This document shows, in pieces, positions 9,218 to 19,116 of a DNA stretch of 64,000 nt. The stretch is from Cyanobacteria bacterium FACHB-502 (GTDB taxonomy: Bacteria; Cyanobacteriota; Cyanobacteriia; Elainellales; Elainellaceae). The notes under the pieces were generated by a model. The model was not told where the DNA came from. It did not search any database and worked only from the letters and a program-made list of their open reading frames with translations. The stretch covers positions 248,001 through 312,000 of the forward strand of contig JACJNZ010000039.1 in assembly GCA_014695325.1 (NCBI GenBank), written 5' to 3'. Within the stretch, counting starts at the first letter, position 1. Every line of letters starts with the position of its first letter. The position numbers and the translations under genes were made by a program.

Positions 9218-9829
9218 CTAGCTGCCGCGAGTCGGTCCCAAATATTTCTCCAGGTAGGGCGAGAAGACTTCGTAGATTAAAGTTATGGGTCGCCCGTGAT
9301 GCCAGAACAGGTAGTACCGCCCCCAAAACGGACCCGCCTGACCAAATGCCTGTTCTAAGGGAGCAGAAGAGCCGTATTCAATTCCCTGAATATCGCGATA
9401 AAGCTCAGTTCGCAGCTTTGCCAGGTTTGCCCAGACCGGGAGCGATCGATTTTGCAGATATTCGTCTACGTGGCTGGCTTCCCACCAAGATGCAGCATAG
9501 GCAAGCCGCTGCCCGGAAGCAGTTCGCAGCCAAACCTGTCGTCGCAGCCAGGGCGCGGGAACTGCCTGAATCACATCGGGTGCGCCGTCCAAATCACTGT
9601 TGACAAGCGACATATCGATCACATCGACTTCAGTAGGTTCACCTGTCAGAAGCTGAAGATAGCGGGTAGGCGAACCGTCTCCCAGCAGAATCACCTGCCA
9701 GGCGGGGGCAAGCTGAGGGTGGGGCAGTCCTCGCTGTACGATCGCCTCATTTCCCTGCCAAAGCGGGTTGAGGGAATACCATTCAGTAGGGGCGGCAATG
9801 CCCTGGGTGGGTCGGATGGCTGGAGTCAA
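9218..9829 (-). CDS. Chorismate lyase, cyanobacterial type
   Basis: The 203-residue protein matches the cyanobacterial chorismate--pyruvate lyase family, which releases pyruvate from chorismate to give 4-hydroxybenzoate, the ring precursor of plastoquinone. Family features include PWLRRQVWL (residues about 93-101), a YAASWW segment, and GRYYLFWHHGRPITLIYEVFSP split over 168-190. The only usable start after an in-frame stop is the TTG at 9829. The enzyme would feed the photosynthetic quinone pathway, and the adjacent gene upstream encodes a small membrane protein. The family assignment is from memory of its motifs. Confidence 0.8.
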   Translation of the reverse strand: MTPAIRPTQGIAAPTEWYSLNPLWQGNEAIVQRGLPHPQLAPAWQVILLGDGSPTRYLQLLTGEPTEVDVIDMSLVNSDLDGAPDVIQAVPAPWLRRQVWLRTASGQRLAYAASWWEASHVDEYLQNRSLPVWANLAKLRTELYRDIQGIEYGSSAPLEQAFGQAGPFWGRYYLFWHHGRPITLIYEVFSPYLEKYLGPTRGS

Positions 9830-9910
9830 TTGCTTTACAAAACTTCAATTTCTCCCTCGATCATAGTACGAATCTGGGAAACCCGCACAGGTGGAACTGC
9901 CTCCAACCGC

Positions 9911-10285
9911 TTATAGCTGCAAGTTCGCGATGAAATCGGGCACCTGCAAAATACGAAAGTAAACGAGGAGCGCAATAACAACGGTGTAAAGCGTAGAACC
10001 GCCAACCCCAATGAGTAAGTCCCGTTTGATATTTCTTTTCTCTTCTGTCAGGAACACCTCCATCGCGCCAAACTGCATCATGAGAATGCCGAGGACGTTG
10101 GAAAGCCAATAACCAACGATCGTTCCCGCTAAGAACCAGCCTGAGTGGATCCAGGCGATCACGTAGCCAAATGCAAGCGCAATTGGCAGATTAAAGAATA
10201 CATCGTTCCACCAGGAGAGCGGGGAAAGCATATAGCCAATCCCTACTATTGCGCCACCTCGCAGTTTCTTGAGCAGATTCAGCAT
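9911..10285 (-). CDS. Small membrane protein of unknown function
   Basis: This 124-residue protein has three or four hydrophobic segments: around 8-22, 30-46, 52-72 and 94-113. An acidic/basic loop (FLTEEKRNIKRDLL) lies near 78-91. No enzymatic motif is visible. It lies between ftsY (75 bases upstream) and the chorismate lyase gene (80 bases downstream), all on the minus strand, so the three may be co-transcribed. I do not recognise the family. Confidence 0.7.
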   Translation of the reverse strand: MLNLLKKLRGGAIVGIGYMLSPLSWWNDVFFNLPIALAFGYVIAWIHSGWFLAGTIVGYWLSNVLGILMMQFGAMEVFLTEEKRNIKRDLLIGVGGSTLYTVVIALLVYFRILQVPDFIANLQL

Positions 10286-10360
10286 TGATTGCTATTAATT
10301 GATGAAATTGAGGAGGTCTGTTTTGAGCCAACCACTGCGTCATCGTCCTAACTGCTCAAC

Positions 10361-12079
10361 CTAGCCACTCAGCAATGCCTCAACAAACTCATAGCTGGAG
10401 AAAGGACGCAAATCTTCGATGCCTTCACCTGCACCGATAAAGCGAATGGGTAAACCAAGCTGCTGCACGATCGCCAGTGCAATGCCGCCTCGTGCTGTGC
10501 CGTCGAGCTTTGTGAGCACTACACCGCTGAGCTTTGCGGCTTCTGAAAAGACTTCTGCCTGACGCAGCCCATTTTGTCCTAGCGTGGCATCCAGAACGAG
10601 CAGCGATTCGATGTGAGCATCAGGAGCTTTTTTGTCGATAATGCGGCGAATTTTGCTTAGTTCATCCATCAGGTTCTTTTTGTTTTGCAGTCTGCCTGCG
10701 GTATCGACTAGCAGCAATTCTGTGTTACGCGACTGCGCGGCGGTAATCGCATCAAAAACAACGGCAGCGGGGTCAGTGTTTTTGCCCGGATTTGCCACCA
10801 CTTCCACCTTGCTTCGATCGCCCCAGGCTTTAACTTGCTGCACGGCGGCGGCTCGGAAGGTATCAGCAGCGGCAATGAGGCAGCGATAGCCAGACTTTGT
10901 GCCCAGGTGCGCTAGTTTTCCAATCGTTGTCGTTTTACCTGCGCCGTTCACGCCCGTCATGAGCCAGATATTCAGCTTGTCTTTTTCGGGTGAGAAATTG
11001 ACGTTATGGGACTGCTGAAGAGGGCGATCGAGCATTTCCCGCAGGATTTGCTTTAGATAGGCGATCGCCTCATTAGGGGGCAATGCCTCTTCCCGCAGTT
11101 TGGCTTGCAGGGCTTCAACAATATAGTCGGTTGCCTCAATGCCCACATCTGCTTGCAGCAGCAGCGATTCGATTTCAGTAACAGCATCCTGATTCAGCGG
11201 ACCCTGACCGACGATCGAGCGAAGCTGATTGACCAAGCTACGTCTAGTTTTGTCGAGTCCCTGCCGCAATCGCTTCAGCCAGGTAATCTCTTCCAGGGAA
11301 ACATCTTCTGCCCGTCGCCCTTGAGCTGCCAGCACTTCCGCCGACCAGAGGAATCCTTCATCCAGCACAAACCCCGGATCAATTACAGGTTCAGTAGACG
11401 CGGGTACTGCACTGGGAACTGCCTCAAGCTGAGCCTCTGCCTCTTCCTGCTCGATCGCCTCCTGGCGCAATCTTTCTAATCGGGCAAGGCGATCGGCTTC
11501 TGCCTGTGCCCAAAAAGCGGTGGCAGGGGACGGGGCGACCGCTTCAGGAGTCAAGGGGGATGAAGTTTCAGAGCCAATCGTTGGAGTAGTTTCGGTGATT
11601 CCCTCTTCGGAGAACTGCAAAGCGATTACCCCTTCGGGGAACTGCGAAGCAATCGGCTCACCAGGAGCCTCTGCTGTTAAAGCCTCGTCTGTAGAAGTTT
11701 CCGAAGCCAAAACCTGAGCAGACTCGATTTTTGGTGTTGCGTCTATCCCTTCTGCTACAGTTCCTGCTGCTACAGGAGAGGCCTCGGCAGGAGCAGCTTC
11801 TGTTGATTCCAGAGTCTGTGTAGTCGGAGTTTGATGATCAGACGTTTGCGCGTCAGAGGCCTGGTCTGGTGTTTCCTCCTGTTGCCGCTTGCGAATATTC
11901 TCGTAGGCTGACTTTGCCCAGGTCAAATAGTCTTGAGCCACTTCTGGCTGGGTTGCACTTTCTGCCGCTGGTTCAGCAGAAACAGAAGGTTCAGCCGAGG
12001 GCTGCGCGACCTGCGCTGTTTCCGTTTCGGTGGTTGATTCTTCGCTGTGCTGGCGGTTAAACCAATTAAAAGGAGCCAT
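10361..12079 (-). CDS. ftsY: Signal recognition particle receptor FtsY
   Basis: FtsY is the membrane-docking GTPase receptor of the signal recognition particle. I start it at ATG 12079 (MAPFNWFNRQ), which matches cyanobacterial FtsY N-termini; the frame is open to 12118. The 572 residues comprise an acidic, low-complexity A domain (about 1-250, rich in Glu, Ala, Pro, Thr) and an NG domain with GVNGAGKTTTIGKLA, DTFRAAA, DTAGR and TKLDGTARGG GTPase motifs. The A domain is long and repetitive compared with bacterial norms. The pairing partner Ffh is not in the window. Confidence 0.96.
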   Translation of the reverse strand: MAPFNWFNRQHSEESTTETETAQVAQPSAEPSVSAEPAAESATQPEVAQDYLTWAKSAYENIRKRQQEETPDQASDAQTSDHQTPTTQTLESTEAAPAEASPVAAGTVAEGIDATPKIESAQVLASETSTDEALTAEAPGEPIASQFPEGVIALQFSEEGITETTPTIGSETSSPLTPEAVAPSPATAFWAQAEADRLARLERLRQEAIEQEEAEAQLEAVPSAVPASTEPVIDPGFVLDEGFLWSAEVLAAQGRRAEDVSLEEITWLKRLRQGLDKTRRSLVNQLRSIVGQGPLNQDAVTEIESLLLQADVGIEATDYIVEALQAKLREEALPPNEAIAYLKQILREMLDRPLQQSHNVNFSPEKDKLNIWLMTGVNGAGKTTTIGKLAHLGTKSGYRCLIAAADTFRAAAVQQVKAWGDRSKVEVVANPGKNTDPAAVVFDAITAAQSRNTELLLVDTAGRLQNKKNLMDELSKIRRIIDKKAPDAHIESLLVLDATLGQNGLRQAEVFSEAAKLSGVVLTKLDGTARGGIALAIVQQLGLPIRFIGAGEGIEDLRPFSSYEFVEALLSG

Positions 12080-12565
12080 ATTCGGTGAACCTGCTACCCA
12101 AAGGATTGAAAGGGACAAAGACAGTTCTTTAATTATTGCTCGAAGTCACGCTGCTCATGTTTGCGGCTTGACTGATCCCGTCTTTGCCTGAAGGATACTT
12201 GAAAAGTGATTGTGTAACCCAAACCGCCCCCTCGCTTCCCAATTTTGCGGGGAACCGAGTTCTCCTTACTAGTGCTCAAAGTCCCTAAAGTTGGGAGCCA
12301 GAAAGGGAAACAGAGGGGGCAACATACCACTTCTAATACTGAATCAAACAATCTCCTAGAAATTATCTCAGAGATTGCCGCTAGGCTTCTTTAGCAACAA
12401 TGCCAGACTCGCCGCTAAATCTGCTGCGAGCGAACAAATTGCACAACTTCTTTTAGCCAAACGTTTCAAAAAAAACCCCTCTCGCCAGGAGAAGGGTGAT
12501 GTAGAAGAGAACAACGTTTGCAGTATCAAAATATTTGAATTAGACGGTATTAGACAGCTTAGAGA
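12080..12565. repeat. Intergenic region with a dispersed C/G-tract repeat
   Basis: This gap of about 490 bases separates DUF3172 from ftsY on the same strand. At 12215-12340 it carries a member of the degenerate repeat family seen elsewhere, with words such as AACCGCCCCCTCGC, CAAAGTCCC and AGAGGGGGC. The translated reading frame across it is low-complexity and not convincing. A terminator for the DUF3172 gene lies at 12468-12496. Confidence 0.55.
12468..12496 (-). terminator. Intrinsic terminator after the DUF3172 gene
   Basis: Read on the minus strand, an 8-bp stem (CCCTTCTC with GAGAGGGG, one G-U pair) and a five-base loop are followed directly by eight U residues. It lies about 70 bases past the DUF3172 stop codon. 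Confidence 0.85.
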
Positions 12566-13180
12566 TTAGAGGCGATCGTTTTCGGGCGATGTGCTGCTGC
12601 CTGCCTGACGGAACAGGTTGCCTGCCGCGTCGTTCTGGTAAACGCAGTCAATTCGGGCACTGCCATCAGCTTTGTCGATGTCTCCGGTGTAGGCAAACGT
12701 ATTCATCCGTCTGCGGCACTCTGCCATCTGCTCGCCGTTGATCAAGTTTCGGCTCTGCAAAATATTCCAGTTACTGCTTCGCATCACGCAGCCCGGAACC
12801 ATGCGCGGCTGAGTCACAAATACGCTAAACGGGTTCAGCGTCATGAACGCTCTGAGGTCGACCGTAACGGCACTTGCACCGTACTGCAAGCAAATTTCTG
12901 GGTTAGGCGATGCCTGCTCGATGTCTACACGAGTCGCAACGCTGCTCAAGTTCGAGGACGGCGTGTAGGAACCAAAAAACATCCCCAAGCCAATGCCCAC
13001 AATAAACACCGTTGCTAGAATTGCGGCAGTCGTATAGGTTAAGGCTCCGCCAAGCAGTCCTTTTTGTTGCGGCTTCTCTGGTTTTTCCATATACGGATCT
13101 CGGTCATAGTAATCCCGATCACGATCGTCGGAGTAGCGGGGCGATCGAGGCGGTGCTTTGGGAGGTCTGCGTTTGATCAT
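12566..13180 (-). CDS. DUF3172 domain membrane protein
   Basis: This 204-residue protein has a charged, proline- and tyrosine-rich N-terminus (YSDDRDRDYYDRDPYMEK at 16-33), one transmembrane helix around 46-68 (TAAILATVFIVGIGLGMFFG), and a C-terminal domain with four cysteines. The C-terminal domain and the EQASPNPEICLQYGASAVTV segment match DUF3172, a family of cyanobacteria and plant plastids with no established function. It would be anchored with the C-terminal domain on the far side of the membrane. A terminator follows it, so it is probably monocistronic. Confidence 0.82.
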   Translation of the reverse strand: MIKRRPPKAPPRSPRYSDDRDRDYYDRDPYMEKPEKPQQKGLLGGALTYTTAAILATVFIVGIGLGMFFGSYTPSSNLSSVATRVDIEQASPNPEICLQYGASAVTVDLRAFMTLNPFSVFVTQPRMVPGCVMRSSNWNILQSRNLINGEQMAECRRRMNTFAYTGDIDKADGSARIDCVYQNDAAGNLFRQAGSSTSPENDRL

Positions 13181-13466
13181 AGGGATGCGTCACCGAGTGG
13201 GCTGACTAGCGGATATACCAGAAATTGCAAACGGGCTTCTGATCACTCTCTACCCTAGCATTCCTATTTCCAGTGTAAGAGAAGCCTCACAAATCGACTG
13301 CACTTGGAGGGGAATGATGGGGGCGATCGAGTCAGGAATGCGATCGAGCCAATAGAAGCTTGCAGGAAGTGTCAAAATAAAGAAAAAATAATATTCTTTG
13401 TCATTCTGCAATACCAATTTGCAGAAGCAGGGCTGAAATTGCCGTTCTACTGGTCAGCAGGTCATC

Positions 13467-14252
13467 GTGATTAAAGCTTCTTCGATTCGCAGCATTTTTG
13501 CCGATAGTTTAACGGTTTTCTGGGGAGACTGGCTCGATTTGCGGGTGCGTCTGCCGCAGGTGATCGCATCGGGTTTGATTTCGCCCTTAATCTACATTCT
13601 GGCGTTTGGTTTGGGGTTAGGCAGTGCCTTATCCGTCCGTCCACCGAGCGGCGGCTCCTATCTGGAATTCATTTTGCCGGGAATGGTTGCTCTGTCTTCG
13701 ATGACGATCAGCTTTGGCGGTACGACCTTCTCGATCTGCGGCGAACGGCTCTATTCCAAAACCTTCGAGGAAATCCTGCTGCTCCCTGTTCACCCGATGG
13801 CGTTGTTTCTGGGTAAGATGCTGGCGGGCGTGGTGCGGGGGCTGATGACTTCGGCGGCGGTGATGGTAGTCGCGATTCTGTTCACAGGCAACTGGGCGTT
13901 TTTGAATCCCCTGTTCTTGCTGGTGCTAGTGCTGAACTGCGCGATTTTCTCAGGGCTTGGTGTGATTGCGGGATTGAATGTTAAGTCTCTGGAAGGGGTT
14001 GGGCTGATCAATAACTTTTTGATTGTGCCGATGTCCTTTCTGGGCGCGACATTTTTTGACCCGACGCGGTTGCCCCTGCTGTTTAAGAGCATTATCTATT
14101 TACTGCCCCTGACCTACACGAGCATCAGCTTGCGATCGATTGTCTTGGATTCCCTCTCCGACTTTCCCTGGTATAGCATCCCAATTTTGCTAGCCGTGGG
14201 AATTGTTCTGGCAGCGATCGGGGCTTATCAGTTCGCGCATCAGCAGGATTAA
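13467..14252 (+). CDS. ABC-2 type transporter permease
   Basis: This 261-residue membrane protein has six predicted hydrophobic segments and the ABC-2 signature region: FILPGMVALSSM near 68-79 followed by EEILLLPVHPMALFLGK near 100-116. Such permeases export polysaccharides, lipids or drugs with a separate ATPase. No ATPase gene lies next to it, so the partner is elsewhere. The start is the GTG at 13467. lysS follows 42 bases downstream and may be co-transcribed. The substrate cannot be inferred. Confidence 0.88.
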   Translation: MIKASSIRSIFADSLTVFWGDWLDLRVRLPQVIASGLISPLIYILAFGLGLGSALSVRPPSGGSYLEFILPGMVALSSMTISFGGTTFSICGERLYSKTFEEILLLPVHPMALFLGKMLAGVVRGLMTSAAVMVVAILFTGNWAFLNPLFLLVLVLNCAIFSGLGVIAGLNVKSLEGVGLINNFLIVPMSFLGATFFDPTRLPLLFKSIIYLLPLTYTSISLRSIVLDSLSDFPWYSIPILLAVGIVLAAIGAYQFAHQQD

Positions 14253-14294
14253 AGCAGGTTTTTCTTGGTTTACTATTCTTTCTTTTGAGTTCCT

Positions 14295-15839
14295 ATGGCT
14301 TCTGATGATCTCCGTGCGGCACGCCTCGAAAAAGTTGCCCAAATTAAAGACCTGGGGATGAATCCCTACGCCTATCGCTGGGAAATCACGGCTCATGCAG
14401 CTGAGCTTCAACAGAAATACGCAGATCTGGCGGCGGGTGAAGATCTCGACGTGGAAGTGTCGATCGCCGGACGAATCGTAGCAAGGCGCGTATTTGGCAA
14501 ATTGGCATTCTTCACGCTACAAGACGAAACGGGCACGATCCAGCTTTACCTGGACAAAAAGAAAATCCAGGAATCCATGGGGGCGATCGACGCAGAGGCG
14601 TTTGAACACCTGAAGCAGTTAACCGACGTGGGCGATATTCTCGGCGTGAAGGGGACGATCCGCCGCACGGAAAAGGGCGAACTGTCGGTCAGCGTTACTC
14701 ACTACGAAATTCTCACGAAATCCCTGCTGCCCCTGCCCGACAAGTGGCATGGCTTAACGGACGTTGAAAAACGCTATCGCCAGCGATATGTGGATTTGAT
14801 CGTGAATCCCGAAGTGCAGAAAACCTTTCGCCGCCGGGCGTTAATTACGGCTGCAATTCGTCGCTATCTCGATCAGCAGGGCTTTATCGAAATCGAAACT
14901 CCGGTGCTCCAGCCGGAAGCGGGGGGTGCAGATGCGCGTCCGTTTGTCACCTATCACAACACAATGGAGATGGATCTCTATCTGCGAATTGCGACTGAGC
15001 TGCACCTGAAGCGGCTGATCGTCGGCGGATTTGAGCGTGTGTTTGAGATGGGGCGCATTTTCCGCAACGAAGGGATCTCGACTCGCCACAACCCAGAGTT
15101 TACGTCGATCGAGGTTTATCAGGCATACGCCGATTACCACGACATGATGACCCTGACCGAAAACATCATCGTTTATGCGGCAGAGTCAGTGCTGGGAACG
15201 CTAAAGATTGCTTATCAGGGACAGGACATTGACCTGACTCCTCCCTGGCGACGGATCACAATGCACGAGATTGTGCAGGAGCAAACCGGATTAGATTTTA
15301 CCCAGTTTTCTACTTTGGAAGAGGCGCGATCGGCGGCGCAATCAGCTGGAATTAAGGATGTCAAAACATGTGAGTCGCTCGGCAAACTGCTGAACGAAGC
15401 CTTTGAACAGAAAGTTGAAACGAGGCTCGTTCAGCCCACGTTTATTCTCGACTATCCGGTTGAAATTTCTCCCTTGGCAAAGCCGCATCGCAGCAAACCG
15501 GAACTGGTCGAGCGATTTGAGCTATTCATCGTCGGACGGGAAACAGCAAACAGCTTTTCGGAGTTAACTGACCCGATCGATCAGCGCAAACGTCTGGAAG
15601 CACAAGCCGCCCGCAAAGCCGCCGGAGATTTAGAGGCAAACAATGTCGATGAAGATTTTCTGACTGCTCTGGAATACGGAATGCCGCCTACTGGGGGAAT
15701 GGGGATGGGAATCGATCGTCTAGTGATGCTGCTATGCGACTGCGCCAGCATCCGCGATGTGATAGCCTTCCCGCTGCTTAAGCCAGAAGCGAAACCCGAT
15801 GAAGCCAAATCGGGCGAAACAAAATCGGACGAAGGATAA
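14295..15839 (+). CDS. lysS: Lysyl-tRNA synthetase, class II
   Basis: LysRS charges tRNA-Lys with lysine using ATP. The 514-residue protein has the N-terminal OB-fold anticodon-binding domain ([20 protein letters not shown] at about 57-76) and the class II catalytic core with motif 2 ([14 protein letters not shown], about 256-269) and motif 3 ([12 protein letters not shown]). It ends in a Lys/Glu/Ser-rich tail of two similar units (EAKPDE, EAKSGE, ETKSDE). The ATG at 14295 closely follows the ABC permease gene. Standard housekeeping role; the tail is an unusual but minor addition. Confidence 0.97.
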   Translation: MASDDLRAARLEKVAQIKDLGMNPYAYRWEITAHAAELQQKYADLAAGEDLDVEVSIAGRIVARRVFGKLAFFTLQDETGTIQLYLDKKKIQESMGAIDAEAFEHLKQLTDVGDILGVKGTIRRTEKGELSVSVTHYEILTKSLLPLPDKWHGLTDVEKRYRQRYVDLIVNPEVQKTFRRRALITAAIRRYLDQQGFIEIETPVLQPEAGGADARPFVTYHNTMEMDLYLRIATELHLKRLIVGGFERVFEMGRIFRNEGISTRHNPEFTSIEVYQAYADYHDMMTLTENIIVYAAESVLGTLKIAYQGQDIDLTPPWRRITMHEIVQEQTGLDFTQFSTLEEARSAAQSAGIKDVKTCESLGKLLNEAFEQKVETRLVQPTFILDYPVEISPLAKPHRSKPELVERFELFIVGRETANSFSELTDPIDQRKRLEAQAARKAAGDLEANNVDEDFLTALEYGMPPTGGMGMGIDRLVMLLCDCASIRDVIAFPLLKPEAKPDEAKSGETKSDEG

Positions 15840-15966
15840 ATCCTGAATGAAGCTGATCGACTCCTCTTTAAGAAGACTGTAGAGTTCATTAGGGGATCGG
15901 CGCAACGGCTTTTGGGATCACTACAATGCTAGCTACACCGCATTTGCATTGGTTTATTTAGGTTCG

Positions 15967-16584
15967 ATGAAGCTGCGCGTCTTTTCCCTGTTTGTACTGC
16001 CCCTCTGCGCTCTGACTGGCTGCAATTTGACTCGAAGCCAGTCTCCGGTAACGGCTACGAGTTCACCGCAAGCGATCGCCGTTTCTCCGTCTACCTCCCC
16101 TGCTCCGTCTGCTTCTCCTGTCCCTTCGCTGTTTCCGTCGCCCAGCGTTACGGCAGAAACCCAGCTGTATCGGGAAAAGACAGGACGATTTGAGATTGCG
16201 TTTCCCAAAAGCTTTGTTTATCAGGACACTGGAAGCGGCGTTGCATTTGCGTCGGATGACCAGGGATTTGCCGGAGCCGTAGATTTTGGCTCAGCGCAGG
16301 GACAAAAGCTGACTCCGCCTCAGCTCGAAGCCGCGCTCAAAACTGAGTACCAGAATCGGCTGAAAACCGTTTCCTGGGCAAAATCAACGCTTCAGTCAGA
16401 TGGCAGCATTCGCATTGACTGGACCGGAAAAGACGAGCAGGATAATGCTCTGGATGCCGTCAGCTTTGTTGAACAGCGCAGCGACACCATTTTTATTCTG
16501 AATTTGTACGGCGTCAATAAGCCCTATCAGAGCTACCAGCAGCAGGCTGAGGCGATCGTCAAAAGCTACCGAGTAAAGCCCTAG
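15967..16584 (+). CDS. Lipoprotein of unknown function
   Basis: Starting at ATG 15967, the 205-residue protein has a lipoprotein signal peptide with the lipobox LTGC (Cys19), so it would be acylated by Lgt (a gene in this window) and attached to a membrane. A Ser/Pro/Thr linker spans about 25-65 and leads to a domain of about 145 residues with the conserved-looking segments TGRFEIAFPKSFVYQ and IFILNLYGVNKPY. The domain looks like a PsbP/MOG1-type fold, but this is only an impression. The stop overlaps the end of the convergent glycosyltransferase gene by four bases. Confidence 0.8.
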   Translation: MKLRVFSLFVLPLCALTGCNLTRSQSPVTATSSPQAIAVSPSTSPAPSASPVPSLFPSPSVTAETQLYREKTGRFEIAFPKSFVYQDTGSGVAFASDDQGFAGAVDFGSAQGQKLTPPQLEAALKTEYQNRLKTVSWAKSTLQSDGSIRIDWTGKDEQDNALDAVSFVEQRSDTIFILNLYGVNKPYQSYQQQAEAIVKSYRVKP

Positions 16585-17534
16585 CCGCCCCAGACCTTTT
16601 CTAATACCTGTTCTGGCGAGATATTTGCCATTTTGCCGGTTGGCGACTGAATGGCTACAAACTTATCGCTTTGAGGCAGGAGCTGACTCGGCTCGTTTGG
16701 ACCAAACAACGCCAGTGTATAAACCTGGAGCGCAACCGCGAGGTGCATTGGGGCACTTTCAGTACAAATCATTAAATTTGCTCCGGCAATCATCGCGGCG
16801 AGTCTGGCAACGTCTCCTGGCTTCGTCACTTTCAAACTGGGGCAAGCCTGGAGGAGTTGCGTCACTGTTTCAGCGTTTTCTTCGTCTTGACCAATGACGA
16901 TCGGTAAATCGGGCTGACGCTGCTGAAAATCTTCGATGATGCGCTGCCAATGCTCGACCGGATACTCGGTATAAATTCCCTTCTGAAGCGATTCGCTAGA
17001 ACCGGGATAAATCATGACATAACCGCTCACCCCCAGCCGCTTTTGCTCCATTTCTGCCCAGTCGAGATCGCTGCTGGGAATCGTAATGCTGAGGTCAGGG
17101 CGGGGCGTATTGATCTTAAATGCCTGAAGCAGGTCGTGATACATTGCTGCCGCATACTGATCGGATTTCTGCGGTACAGCATTCGTCAAAAAGCCACTGC
17201 CGCCATTTCCCGCAAAGCCCACGCGAGTTGAGATACCGCTCAGCCACAGCAGCAAGCCTACGCCCCAGCTTCTTCCCAGCGACAGAACCGCTTCGTAGTC
17301 TCGATCGCGCATCACCCCCAGCAGGTTTGCCCAGTCTGCGGGACTGTTTCGATCTTTGAAGTCAAAGGAAATCACATCGCTGACCGATTTAGACACCCGG
17401 TAGGCAGATTTCGATCGCGGTTCAACCACCACGTCAATTTCGGCATCGGGATAATTGCGCTTTAGATCGTCCAGGGTCGGAAAAAACAGAATTTGATCGC
17501 TAACCCCGCCAGGGACAAGAGCTACTACTCGCAT
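16581..17534 (-). CDS. Glycosyltransferase family 9 (ADP-heptose:LPS heptosyltransferase-like)
   Basis: This 317-residue protein starts at ATG 17534 (MRVVALVPGGVSDQ); seven further codons upstream are open but unlike the family. It has the GT9 layout: an N-terminal LVPGGVSDQILFFPTL motif and a C-terminal nucleotide-sugar domain with VMIYPGSSES and a CTESAPMHLAVAL segment. Family members transfer heptose or related sugars to lipopolysaccharide cores or O-antigens. It lies tail-to-tail with the lipoprotein gene. The acceptor is unknown and the family call is firm. Confidence 0.87.
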   Translation of the reverse strand: MRVVALVPGGVSDQILFFPTLDDLKRNYPDAEIDVVVEPRSKSAYRVSKSVSDVISFDFKDRNSPADWANLLGVMRDRDYEAVLSLGRSWGVGLLLWLSGISTRVGFAGNGGSGFLTNAVPQKSDQYAAAMYHDLLQAFKINTPRPDLSITIPSSDLDWAEMEQKRLGVSGYVMIYPGSSESLQKGIYTEYPVEHWQRIIEDFQQRQPDLPIVIGQDEENAETVTQLLQACPSLKVTKPGDVARLAAMIAGANLMICTESAPMHLAVALQVYTLALFGPNEPSQLLPQSDKFVAIQSPTGKMANISPEQVLEKVWGG

Positions 17535-17666
17535 GGTAAATATTTCGTTACGCAATCTCGCTCATTATTGTAGGGGAATTGTTGAAGAATAAATCTCCTT
17601 TCAGAAGTGCCTTCAGATTGTTCTCTGATTTGTCAGACTGGGAAAGGACAAACAGGGCGGGATGCA

Positions 17667-19112
17667 ATGAGCAAGTTAGAAGATAGGCAAGACCCAAACG
17701 TACAGGAACCGAAAGAAGAGCCGAACGAACCGAATGAACAGTGGCAGCAGGGACAGCTTTTAGAATTAACGATTTCGGATCTCAACCATGACGGCTCTGG
17801 AGTCGGACGTTGGCAGGGGCGAGTGGTGTTTGTGCCTGATACAGTTCCGGGCGATCGTCTCTGGGTACGCCTGGTGCGGGTCAAGCCCCACTATGCCCAC
17901 GGAAAACTACACGAGCTGATCGAACCGTCAGAACACCGGGTGCGTCCAGGCTGCATCGTGGCAGATAAGTGTGGCGGCTGTCAGTGGCAGCAAATTGACT
18001 ATGCCTATCAGCTTGAGGCAAAGCGGAATCTGGTAATTCAAGACCTAGAGCGCATCGGCGGATTTGTGCAGCCCCCGGTAGAGCCTGTCTTGGCAGTGAG
18101 TTCTGCCCTCGATTACCGCAATAAAGCAACCTATCCGGTTCAGGTCACGATTGCTCCCGGTAAATCGCCCCAAGTTCAGCGGCGCAGCGTCCATGCAGGC
18201 TATTTTCAGAAAGGCAGTCATCATTTAATTAATTTGAACCAGTGCCCGATTCAAGATCAGCGGCTCAATCCGTTTCTGGCAAACATTAAGCACGACATTC
18301 AGGCGAGCGGCTGGTCGATCTACGACGAAACCACCCATCGGGGAGAAGTACGGCACCTGGGGCTGCGGATCGGACGACGCACTGGAGAAATTTTGCTGAC
18401 GATCGTGGCAAGAACCGGAAATTTGCCCAACCTGGCAGAACAGGCACAAACCTGGCTCGATCGCTATCCTGCCCTCAAAGGCGTGTGTCTCAACCTGAAT
18501 CCCGATCGCACGAACGCCATCTTCGGTAAGGAAACGCGCTGCATTATTGGACAGGATTTTATTACCGAGGTCTTTTCCGGACTCCGGTTTCGCATCCAGC
18601 CGACCACTTTCTTTCAGGTCAACACCGAGCAAGCAGAGGCATTGCTCCAGGCGATTCAACAGCAGCTTCAGCTTCAGGGCGAAGAAATTTTAGTGGATGC
18701 CTACTGCGGGATCGGCACCATGACCCTGCCTTTGTCAAAACAGGTGCAGCAGGCGATCGGCATTGAGATGCAGGCAGAAGCGATTGAGCAAGCCAACGCC
18801 AACGCAACACTGAATCAAATTACCAACGCCACCTTCCAAATTGGCAAAACCGAGGAAATTCTGCCCCAGCTCGACGTGCAGCCTGATGTAGTCCTGCTCG
18901 ACCCGCCCCGCAAAGGCTGTGAAGGTTCCGTCATCGAAACCCTGCTCCAGATGCAGCCCGATCGCATTGTCTATGTAAGCTGTAACTCCTCCACCCTTGC
19001 CCGCGACCTTAAGCTGCTCAGCAGCCAGTACGAACTCATTCAAGTACAGCCTGCCGATTTCTTTCCTCAAACCGCTCATGTGGAAGCAGCGGCGTTTCTG
19101 AGCAAGGCGTGA
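17667..19112 (+). CDS. rlmD: 23S rRNA (uracil-C5)-methyltransferase, RlmD/RumA family
   Basis: The enzyme methylates C5 of a uridine in 23S rRNA with S-adenosylmethionine. From ATG 17667 the product has 481 residues: a TRAM RNA-binding domain (about 26-88), an iron-sulfur cluster motif with Cys96, Cys102 and Cys105 plus a later Cys in LNQCPIQ, and the methyltransferase core with DAYCGIGTMTLPLS, DPPRKGCEGS and the catalytic VSCNSSTLARDL. The first 25 residues are a charged Glu/Pro/Asn-rich leader. Which uridine is modified (RlmC, RlmD or TrmA type) cannot be decided from sequence alone. Confidence 0.9.
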   Translation: MSKLEDRQDPNVQEPKEEPNEPNEQWQQGQLLELTISDLNHDGSGVGRWQGRVVFVPDTVPGDRLWVRLVRVKPHYAHGKLHELIEPSEHRVRPGCIVADKCGGCQWQQIDYAYQLEAKRNLVIQDLERIGGFVQPPVEPVLAVSSALDYRNKATYPVQVTIAPGKSPQVQRRSVHAGYFQKGSHHLINLNQCPIQDQRLNPFLANIKHDIQASGWSIYDETTHRGEVRHLGLRIGRRTGEILLTIVARTGNLPNLAEQAQTWLDRYPALKGVCLNLNPDRTNAIFGKETRCIIGQDFITEVFSGLRFRIQPTTFFQVNTEQAEALLQAIQQQLQLQGEEILVDAYCGIGTMTLPLSKQVQQAIGIEMQAEAIEQANANATLNQITNATFQIGKTEEILPQLDVQPDVVLLDPPRKGCEGSVIETLLQMQPDRIVYVSCNSSTLARDLKLLSSQYELIQVQPADFFPQTAHVEAAAFLSKA

Positions 19113-19116
19113 GTGA

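Noticed and set aside
12133-12351. A 72-codon minus-strand ORF between DUF3172 and ftsY
   Set aside because: It is made of the dispersed C/G-tract repeat and has no coding-like composition.
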